From: Pseudomonadota bacterium
GTDB lineage: Bacteria > Desulfobacterota > Desulfarculia > Desulfarculales > Desulfarculaceae
DNA length: 30,199 nucleotides
Assembly (NCBI GenBank): GCA_018902755.1
Contig: JAHIQI010000021.1
Coordinates: 1 to 30,199, forward strand
Reading direction: 5' to 3'
The position numbers and the translations under genes are program-made. Positions within the stretch are counted from its first letter, which is position 1. Every line of letters starts with the position of its first letter. Shown piece by piece: positions 24,018-30,199 of the stretch. The notes under the pieces were generated by a model that did not search any database, was not told the DNA's origin, and saw nothing but the letters and a program-made list of their open reading frames with translations.

Positions 24018-25604
24018 ATGAAATGCTCAAAGCGGAACATTCTTAAAAAGGGGGTGGGCTGGGCAGCGACGCTCGCCCTCGTACTGCTGTTGGGCGCCGG
24101 GACTGCCCTGGGGCAGGGCGAGGCACAAAACGACCTGCCCCTGTTGCCCGGAGGCGGGGTGGGCAAGGCCCGGGACATGAGCCTGCCCGATGCCGTGTTT
24201 CTGGTGGTGCGCGGCAACACCAGCATCGAAAACGCCTACCTGGACCGGGTGGTGCAGAAATTCGGCCTGGAGGTGGAGGAGCACAAGTTCAAGCCCGATG
24301 TGACCTTCGACTCCAGTTTGGTGCGCACGGGCACCGATGACGATGACGAAACCGACGGCTTTTCCTACAACACCGACAGCAACGACACCCAGTTCCAGGC
24401 CAGGGCCTCGGTGAGCGAACTGGTACCCACCGGGGCCCAGTTCACCTTCAGCTGGGAGTTCGACAAGACCAGCGGCGACACCTCCGGCAGCTACTCCAGC
24501 GACGACGACAGCACCTCCAACACCTGGAGTATTCAGATGCAGCAGCCCCTGCTCAGGGGGGGCGGCATAGACGTGAACATGGCCTCGGTGCGCCAGGCCC
24601 GCATCACCGAGCAGCAGAACATCCTGGCCCTCAAGGGCACCCTCATAGACGCCGTCACCACCACTATCTATGATTACCGCTCTTTCCTGGAGTCGGCCCG
24701 GCAGGTGGCCATCGTGCTGCGCTCCCTGAACCGGGCCTATCAGCTTCTGGAGGAGAACAAGGCCCTCATCGCTGCCGGGCGCATGGCCAAAAGCGACTTG
24801 GTGCAGTCCCAGTCCAACCTGGCCAACCAGCGCATCGCCTATCAGCAGACCCTCAATGACGTGCAACAGGCCCGCCTGGAGCTGCTGCGCACCTTGAACC
24901 TGAACAAGAACACCAAGATCAAGCCCACCGAGATGTTGAAGCTGCCCGAGGTGCTGCCCACCAACAAGCAGGCCCTGGCCCTGGCCTATGCCAACCAGCC
25001 CGCCTATTTGCAGGCCAAGCTGGTGCTGGAATCCAGTAAGCAAGACCTCATCCTGGCCAAAAACAACATGCTCTGGGACCTGAACCTGCTGGTGAACTAC
25101 AACCGCACCGACACCAATTCCAACGACCAGGGTAACAGCAACGAAACCAACTGGAGCGCGGGCCTGTATTTGAGCATCCCGGTCTATGGCCAGCCCCGCC
25201 TCAGCCGCCAGGCCCAACTGCTGTCGGCCCGCTCCAACCTGTTGAAGGCCAGGAACAGCCTCAGGCAGTCCAACGAGAACCTGCAGATAGACGTGGACAA
25301 CGGCCTGAGGGACCTGAACATAAAACGGGAGCAGGTGAAGCTGTCCCGCGAGGCCCTGCGGCTTTCCCAGTTGCAGCTGCAAAACGAGCAGGAAAAGCTG
25401 AAGTACGGGCGTTCCTCCAACTTCCAGGTGGTGAGCTACCAGTTGGACCTGGCCAACGCGGAAAACACTCTGCTCACCGCGGAGGTCGATTATCTCAACA
25501 GCCTGGTGGCCCTGGACCAAACCCTGGGCACCACCCTGAACACCTGGCGCATAGCTTTCAAGACCCAGCGCAAGTCCGCCGAAAAAAAGGTGTGGGATCG
25601 ATGA
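24018..25604 (+). CDS. TolC-like outer membrane efflux protein
   Basis: This 528-residue protein has a signal peptide (residues 1-32, with hydrophobic WAATLALVLLLGAGTALG). The outer-membrane efflux-protein architecture is clear: two repeats of long amphipathic helices rich in Gln, Asn, Leu and Ala (for example 215-300 and 410-500), separated by strands that would form the beta barrel. A low-complexity Asp/Ser/Thr-rich stretch around 95-170 contains runs such as DDDETDG and SSDDDSTSN, likely extracellular loops. The ATG at 24018 gives a clean signal peptide; upstream in-frame starts do not. It is the first gene of a tripartite efflux operon with the adaptor, ATPase and permease genes. Confidence 0.88.
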   Translation: MKCSKRNILKKGVGWAATLALVLLLGAGTALGQGEAQNDLPLLPGGGVGKARDMSLPDAVFLVVRGNTSIENAYLDRVVQKFGLEVEEHKFKPDVTFDSSLVRTGTDDDDETDGFSYNTDSNDTQFQARASVSELVPTGAQFTFSWEFDKTSGDTSGSYSSDDDSTSNTWSIQMQQPLLRGGGIDVNMASVRQARITEQQNILALKGTLIDAVTTTIYDYRSFLESARQVAIVLRSLNRAYQLLEENKALIAAGRMAKSDLVQSQSNLANQRIAYQQTLNDVQQARLELLRTLNLNKNTKIKPTEMLKLPEVLPTNKQALALAYANQPAYLQAKLVLESSKQDLILAKNNMLWDLNLLVNYNRTDTNSNDQGNSNETNWSAGLYLSIPVYGQPRLSRQAQLLSARSNLLKARNSLRQSNENLQIDVDNGLRDLNIKREQVKLSREALRLSQLQLQNEQEKLKYGRSSNFQVVSYQLDLANAENTLLTAEVDYLNSLVALDQTLGTTLNTWRIAFKTQRKSAEKKVWDR

Positions 25605-25633
25605 ACCGGCGGCAAACGAGGAGTTGATGAGCC

Positions 25634-27385
25634 ATGGCTGAAGCCACGCTCGACTACCAAAAACTGGTCAGCGGCCTGCCCCAGGGAATCTTGGGCCTGG
25701 GACCCCGGGGCGAGGTGTTACGCATGAACCCCGCGGCGGGCCGCATGCTGGGCATGGACCCGGAGCACGCCGCCGGACGGGAGTTCGCCGAGCTGTTCGC
25801 CGACCGACTGGAGCAGGGCGAGGAGCTTTTCAAGACCATCGCCTCGGCCCAGGCCAAGGGCACCGCCATCAGCGGCCTGGTCATACCCCTGGCCGGCTCC
25901 GATGGCGATGAGCGCCACGTGGCCCTGACCGTCACTCCTTTGGCCGGGGGCGAGTCGGCGGTGGTGCTGGCCGATGTCAGCCGCCAAGAGCAGGTGCGCC
26001 GTCACCAGCAAAAGAAGCACGATCAGGCCACCAGCTGGGCCCTGCGCCTGGAGCAGGAAACCAAGAGGCTGGAGCAGGGCCTTAGAAACAACCTGCGCCT
26101 GCGCCTCTGGGCGGCCCTGGCGGTGATCCTGATCTTCGCGGGAGCGGGCTTTTACGTGTGGACCCGCACCCACCTGGTCTCCTACGTGGAGCAAAAGTTC
26201 GAGGGCTCCGGCCAAAGCGCCGCAGCCGGAGCCACCTACACCGTGCAGCCCGGTCCCCTCAACTCCTCCATACGGCTCTCGGGCAGCATCCAGCCTTATG
26301 AGACCATCAACCTGCTCAGCCCGTTCGCCGGGCGCATCTTGGAGCGGCATTTCGAGTATGGCCAAAAGGTGAACAAGGGAGCCCCGCTGCTCAGGCTGGA
26401 CACCTCGGAGCTGGAGCTGAAGCTCAGGGACGCGGAGGTCGCGGCCATCAAGGCCCAGGAGGACTACAGCAAGCTCAAGGACTGGAAGAACAGCCAGACG
26501 GTCTTGCAGGCCCAGCGCGAGTTGGACAAGGCCACCAACGACCTGGAGGTGACCCAGCAGAAGCTGCAGGAGTCCAAGATGCTCTACGAGCGGGGCATCA
26601 TCCCCCTGGATGAGTACCGCTCCTTGAAGGAGCAGGTGCTCAACCAGACCATAAGCCTCTCCAACCTCAAGGACCAGTTGCGCACCGCCATAGAAAAGGG
26701 CAAGCGCAAAAACCTGCTGGTGGCCAAGCTGGAAAAGGAAAACGCCGACGCCAAGCTGGCCAAGATTCGGCAGGACATTAAAAAGGGCCGCATCCTGGCC
26801 CCGGTGGTGGGGGTGGTCATCAAGCCCGCCGGAAGCCAGGCCGACAAGAAGGACAAAACCGTGGAGGTGGGCTACGAGGTGGGCAAGGGACAGGTCCTGC
26901 TGGCCCTGGGCAACCTGGAGCGGCTTTCGGTTTCCACCAACGTGGGCGAGCTGAACGTGGCCAAGCTGAAAAAAGGGCAGAAGGTGATGATCACCAGCTA
27001 CGCCTTCCCGGATCTGGCGCTGGAAGGGCGCATCGACTCGGTGAGCTCCCAGGGCACCCAGAGCGGCTCCGGCACGCCGCCGACCTTCGCGGTGACTGTG
27101 ATCACCGACAAGCTCACCCCAGCCCAGCAGGCCAAACTGCGCCTGGGAATGAGCGCCGACCTGGAGGTGGAGGTCTACACCAACCCCGAGGCCCTGACGG
27201 TGCCCATCGGGGCGGTGCACTCCAGCGCTCAGGACGGCAACGCCGTCACCGTGGTCGATGATAAAGGGGGTCGCAAGGACGTGAAGGTGAAGACCGGCAT
27301 CACCACCATGGACAAGGTGGAGATAACCGAGGGCCTGAAATCCGGCGACAAGGTGGTCTTGCCCGCCTCTCCCCAGGGGAGCTGA
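25634..27385 (+). CDS. PAS-domain/periplasmic adaptor (MacA/HlyD-like) fusion protein
   Basis: This 583-residue protein joins two modules rarely seen together. Residues 1-118 look like a PAS domain (LPQGILGLGPRGEVLRMNPA followed by LGMDPEHAAGREF, and a terminal AVVLADVSRQE). A charged helix covers 119-155 and a membrane span 158-178. The rest is a classical membrane-fusion adaptor: a lipoyl-like segment (INLLSPFAGRILERHFEYGQKV), a long coiled-coil hairpin (about 260-390), the second lipoyl half (GRILAPVVGVVIKPAG), then beta-barrel and membrane-proximal domains. The PAS part would lie in the cytoplasm and the adaptor in the periplasm, linking the TolC-like protein to the MacB-type pump. GAGGAG lies 10 bases before the ATG. 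The PAS module may sense a ligand or redox state and gate the pump (inference). Confidence 0.88.
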   Translation: MAEATLDYQKLVSGLPQGILGLGPRGEVLRMNPAAGRMLGMDPEHAAGREFAELFADRLEQGEELFKTIASAQAKGTAISGLVIPLAGSDGDERHVALTVTPLAGGESAVVLADVSRQEQVRRHQQKKHDQATSWALRLEQETKRLEQGLRNNLRLRLWAALAVILIFAGAGFYVWTRTHLVSYVEQKFEGSGQSAAAGATYTVQPGPLNSSIRLSGSIQPYETINLLSPFAGRILERHFEYGQKVNKGAPLLRLDTSELELKLRDAEVAAIKAQEDYSKLKDWKNSQTVLQAQRELDKATNDLEVTQQKLQESKMLYERGIIPLDEYRSLKEQVLNQTISLSNLKDQLRTAIEKGKRKNLLVAKLEKENADAKLAKIRQDIKKGRILAPVVGVVIKPAGSQADKKDKTVEVGYEVGKGQVLLALGNLERLSVSTNVGELNVAKLKKGQKVMITSYAFPDLALEGRIDSVSSQGTQSGSGTPPTFAVTVITDKLTPAQQAKLRLGMSADLEVEVYTNPEALTVPIGAVHSSAQDGNAVTVVDDKGGRKDVKVKTGITTMDKVEITEGLKSGDKVVLPASPQGS

Positions 27386-27393
27386 GGCGCGCC

Positions 27394-28068
27394 ATGGCCC
27401 TCATCGAGCTTCGCGGCATAACCAAGACCTATCACATCGGCGACATGAGCGTCGAAGTGCTCCGGGGCGTGGATTTGACCGTGGAGTCCGGCGAGCTGTT
27501 GGCCATCATGGGCGAGAGCGGCGGGGGCAAATCCACCTTGATGAACATCATCGGATTTTTGGACAGCCCCAGCGGGGGCGGCTACCAGTTCGAGGGTCAG
27601 GACGCCGGGCACCTGGACGACAACGAGCTGGCCCACATCCGCAATCAAAAGATCGGCTTCATCTTCCAGCAGTTCAACCTGCTGCCCAGGCTCAATGCCC
27701 TGGAAAACGTGATGTTGCCCCTGGTCTACCGGGGGGTGCCGCCGCGCCAGCGCGAAAAGGTGGCCAAACAGATGCTCAAGCAGGTGGGCATGGCCGACCG
27801 CATGGCCCACCGTCCCCCGGAGCTCTCCGGCGGCCAGCAACAAAGGGTGGCCATAGCCCGGGCCCTGTCCGGCAGCCCCTCCCTGATCCTGGCCGACGAG
27901 CCCACCGGCGCCCTGGATTCCAAGGTGAGCCAGGAGATACTGGACATCTTTCTGGAGCTGAACCGGGAGAACAAGATAACCACGGTGATGGTCACCCACG
28001 ACCCCAAGGTGGGCAAGCAGTGCCGCCGCACGGTGCGCATGGCCGACGGCCATTTGTTGGAGGTTTGA
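27394..28068 (+). CDS. MacB/LolD-type ABC transporter ATP-binding protein
   Basis: This 224-residue ATPase has a complete ABC motif set: Walker A GESGGGKST (40-48), Q-loop FQQFNLLPRL (91-100), signature LSGGQQQRVAIARAL (144-158), Walker B LILADEPTGALDS (164-176) and the switch histidine in MVTHDP. It belongs to the MacB/LolD/FtsE group of mechanotransmission ABC systems. Unlike E. coli MacB, where ATPase and permease are fused, the permease here is a separate gene that starts 7 bases after this stop codon. It begins 9 bases after the adaptor gene. It powers extrusion through the adaptor and TolC-like channel. Confidence 0.94.
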   Translation: MALIELRGITKTYHIGDMSVEVLRGVDLTVESGELLAIMGESGGGKSTLMNIIGFLDSPSGGGYQFEGQDAGHLDDNELAHIRNQKIGFIFQQFNLLPRLNALENVMLPLVYRGVPPRQREKVAKQMLKQVGMADRMAHRPPELSGGQQQRVAIARALSGSPSLILADEPTGALDSKVSQEILDIFLELNRENKITTVMVTHDPKVGKQCRRTVRMADGHLLEV

Positions 28069-28074
28069 GCGCCC

Positions 28075-29283
28075 GTGATTTCCTTCAACGAAATAGTGCG
28101 CGAGGCGCTCAAGAGCCAGGCCGCGGCCAAGCAGCGGACCCTCCTGGCCCTTATCGGCATCGTCATCGGCATCGGTTCGGTTATCGCCCTGGTCACGGTG
28201 GGCGAAATGGTGCAGCTCACCTCGGAGCAGCAGTTCCGTCAGATGGGCACCAACATCATCACCATTCAGCGGGGTTGGGGCGACTCCAAGGAAGGGGGCG
28301 GCAACCCGGACCGCCCGGATCAGATGATCACCTGGACCGAGGCCAAGGGCTTGGCCAAGAAGTTCCCCAAGCTGGAAGCGGTGGCTCCCTACACCAGCAG
28401 TTGGGGCCAGCCGCTGTTCGCCGATAAATCCTTGGACATGCCGGTGTTGGGGGTAACCAGAAGCTTCGCGGACCTCAACAAGCTGACCCTGGCCAAGGGG
28501 CGTTTCATCAGCGACCTGGACGGATATTCCTTCTTCGGGGTGCTGGGCGCGGGGGCGGCGGCCAAGCTGGCCAAGCTGGGGGCCGGGGACCCTCTGGGCA
28601 AGACGGTGTTTTTCAAGGGTCGCGGCTTCAAGATAATCGGGGTGCTGGCCAGGGCGGAAGAGGGCGGCATGCGGCCCTTTGAGATCAACCCCGGTATGAT
28701 GATCCCCATACACACCTCCTTTTTGTTCAAGAAGGAGCGCGTGATCAACGAGATCATGGCCCGCATCGCCCCAAACATGGACCGCAGGCGGCTCAAAAGC
28801 CGGCTGGACCAGTATTTCAAGATGTATCAGCCCGACATGAGCATCCAAGTGCGCAGCGCCGAGCAGCTTATCAACGAGATGGCCAAGCAGAGCCGCTTGT
28901 TCACCCTCCTGTTGGGGGCCATCGGCAGCATCTCCCTGCTGGTGGGGGGCATCGGAGTGATGAACGTGATGCTGGTGGCGGTTAGCGAGCGCCGCAAGGA
29001 GATCGGGGTGCGCCGCGCCCTGGGGGCCATGCAGAGCGACATCAGGGCCCAGTTCCTGGTGGAGTCGGTGATCCTGTGCCTGGCCGGCGGTTTGATCGGC
29101 ATCGCCCTGGGGGTGGGCGCGGCCTACGTCCTGGCCAAGGTCAACGGCTGGATATTTTTCGTCTCCGGCATGGGCCTGGCCCTGGGGGTGGGCGTCTCCA
29201 GCGCCATCGGGGTGTTCTTCGGCTATTTCCCGGCCCGCCAGGCCAGCCGCCTCAATCCCATCCTGGCTCTCCGGGACGAATGA
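28075..29283 (+). CDS. MacB/FtsX-type ABC transporter permease
   Basis: This 402-residue permease has the MacB topology: one N-terminal membrane helix (about 24-45, LLALIGIVIGIGSVIALVTVG), a large periplasmic MacB core domain (about 46-270), and three C-terminal helices of the FtsX domain (about 280-302, 335-358 and 366-388). The conserved GGIGVMNVMLVAVSERRKEIGVRRALGA-type coupling region is present. The start is a GTG at 28075, close behind the ATPase gene. With the ATPase, adaptor and TolC-like gene it makes a full MacAB-TolC-like exporter for a small molecule, peptide or lipid; the cargo is unknown. Confidence 0.93.
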   Translation: MISFNEIVREALKSQAAAKQRTLLALIGIVIGIGSVIALVTVGEMVQLTSEQQFRQMGTNIITIQRGWGDSKEGGGNPDRPDQMITWTEAKGLAKKFPKLEAVAPYTSSWGQPLFADKSLDMPVLGVTRSFADLNKLTLAKGRFISDLDGYSFFGVLGAGAAAKLAKLGAGDPLGKTVFFKGRGFKIIGVLARAEEGGMRPFEINPGMMIPIHTSFLFKKERVINEIMARIAPNMDRRRLKSRLDQYFKMYQPDMSIQVRSAEQLINEMAKQSRLFTLLLGAIGSISLLVGGIGVMNVMLVAVSERRKEIGVRRALGAMQSDIRAQFLVESVILCLAGGLIGIALGVGAAYVLAKVNGWIFFVSGMGLALGVGVSSAIGVFFGYFPARQASRLNPILALRDE

Positions 29284-29534
29284 TCCAGCTTGCACCGGGG
29301 TTTTTCGTGCTTAAGTTCTAAACAGAACTTGCCATGCCCCGTGAAAAAACGGATTATAGTATTTTAATACCATCATCGGCCGGTGCCCTCGATGTACGGC
29401 GCAGGCAGCCACATGATCAACGAGAATCAGCACCAACAAAAAGGCGTATACGGCCCGTAAGGGACCATGGCATAGCCATATTTTTTATTCTGCCCATGAT
29501 TTGTAAGGACTTTTACTTTGAAAGGATGCATCGA

Positions 29535-29918
29535 ATGAAGAAACCACTGAAGATCCTGCTCGTTATGGTACTAGGCGTGTTTATCGTGGCAGGAGCCTCG
29601 GTGGCGTTGGCCGGTGGCGGCCTCACCGGCAACTGGTCCGGCCAGTGGACCTGCCCTGGCGGCGAGATCCAAAACGGTAAGCTGCACGGCAACCTCACCC
29701 AAAACGGCGACAAGGTCAATGGCACCTGGACTCTGGTCAAGACCGTGGAGGGCGACATCAGCGGCCCCTTGAACGGCACCGCCAAGGGCGGCATGTTCAT
29801 CGGCGATTTGAAGGCCGGCGGTGTGAACATCCACTTCGACGGCACCTACACCGACAACAAGATCAGCGGCAAATATTCTTCGCCCATCGGCAACGGCGGG
29901 TTCAACGTAAGCAAGTAG
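29535..29918 (+). CDS. Small secreted protein of unknown function
   Basis: This 127-residue protein has a clear signal peptide (residues 1-26, ILLVMVLGVFIVAGASVALA core). The mature part is about 100 residues, rich in Gly, Asn, Thr and Lys, with repeated strand-like elements (LTGNWSGQWTCPGG, GKLHGNLTQNGDKVNGTW, ISGPLNGTAKGGMFIGDL, FDGTYTDNKISGKYS). These suggest an up-and-down beta barrel or sandwich, perhaps lipocalin-like. Only one cysteine is seen in the mature part. AAGGA is suitably placed before the ATG at 29535; an in-frame ATG lies 9 bases earlier. It lies 251 bases after the permease gene and is followed by a terminator, so it may have its own promoter. No family is recognised. Confidence 0.75.
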   Translation: MKKPLKILLVMVLGVFIVAGASVALAGGGLTGNWSGQWTCPGGEIQNGKLHGNLTQNGDKVNGTWTLVKTVEGDISGPLNGTAKGGMFIGDLKAGGVNIHFDGTYTDNKISGKYSSPIGNGGFNVSK

Positions 29919-29928
29919 CTCCCAGTTC

Positions 29929-29968
29929 GGGGCCCGCGGGTTCAGGCCCGTGGGCCCCGCTTCGTTTG
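29929..29968 (+). terminator. Rho-independent-like terminator
   Basis: A 12-bp stem, 29929-29940 with 29947-29958 (one G-T pair), closes the loop TTCAGG. It is followed by GCTTCGTTTG, a weak T-rich tract. It lies 10 bases after the small secreted protein gene. Confidence 0.7.
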
Positions 29969-30199
29969 TGGCCCAGTCGCCCGATTTTCAACCTATAGCC
30001 ACTGCAACCCCGGCGCCGTGGCGCTAATTGTGGTGCAAACCCATCTAGTCATATCTCAAGAAGTGGTTGTCTAATCGCGAGAGAAGAAGTCAAGCTCCCC
30101 TCTTTATTTCTTCTTTTCTGACCAAACCAGTCGGCATCATGGTTGTCTTCGAGGTCGAGACACCGGCCCGCCTCACCATAGGTTTAGAAGCTTTGGCCC
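29969..30199. other. No feature recognised
   Basis: The last 231 bases show no convincing gene, repeat or RNA. A short pyrimidine-rich run lies near 30096-30120. Confidence 0.4.

Noticed and set aside
24027..25520. Long minus-strand open frame opposite the TolC-like gene
   Set aside because: It is antisense to a gene with a signal peptide and clear family features; the encoded sequence is repetitive Gly/Leu/Gln/Val without domains.
27229..29295. Long open frame on the minus strand opposite the MacB-type genes, rich in His and Gln
   Set aside because: It is the reverse shadow of strongly supported ABC ATPase and permease genes; its low-complexity composition is typical of antisense frames in high-GC DNA.
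1..30199. CRISPR arrays, insertion sequences or an integrase gene
   Set aside because: No regularly spaced repeats and no transposase or recombinase motifs were seen on either strand.

Overview
The window looks like a chromosomal stretch of an anaerobic Desulfobacterota (deltaproteobacterial) bacterium, perhaps close to Desulfarculales. This is inferred from the high GC content, the mix of TRAP transporter, CoA-ligase, DUF35/thiolase, selenocysteine molybdoenzyme and C_GCAxxG_C_C genes, and the style of the proteins. No rRNA or intact tRNA is present to confirm it.

Positions 1-18150 form a catabolic island. It has four transcription units. (a) A DUF35 OB-fold protein, a thiolase-like enzyme and a complete TRAP carboxylate transporter (704-5593). 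(b) A molybdopterin oxidoreductase that reads an in-frame UGA as selenocysteine at its metal-ligand position, followed by a small unknown protein and a COG1964-type radical SAM protein (5810-9616). (c) On the minus strand, an Old-Yellow-Enzyme/Fe-S flavoprotein followed by an MFS carrier (9625-12933). (d) An acyl/aryl-CoA ligase followed by a TetR regulator (13974-16473). A cysteine-rich C_GCAxxG_C_C protein lies between (c) and (d). The promoter region of every unit carries the same 16-bp palindrome, about ATGAYTGRYCARTCAT. In three of the four it overlaps or abuts a good sigma70 promoter. The simplest reading is that the TetR protein controls all four units as one local regulon for uptake, CoA activation, reduction, Mo/W-selenoenzyme chemistry and thiolytic or aldol cleavage of an unknown organic acid.

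The right edge of the island carries two 3'-end remnants of tRNA-Leu genes, near 16512-16566 and 18094-18150. They flank a lone MFS gene and look like old attachment sites. To their right is more ordinary backbone: thiE-thiM (thiamine salvage); on the minus strand an APC amino-acid/polyamine carrier, a two-TM-pore K+ channel, a 5'-truncated NifB/NifX-like fragment and an MscS channel. Last comes a plus-strand tripartite efflux operon: a TolC-like outer membrane protein, a periplasmic adaptor fused to an N-terminal cytoplasmic PAS-like domain, a MacB-type ATPase and a separate MacB-type permease. A small secreted protein and a terminator follow it.

The most notable points are the selenoenzyme with its SECIS hairpin, the shared TetR operators that tie together a pathway of unknown substrate, the PAS-adaptor fusion, and the two tRNA-Leu scars.
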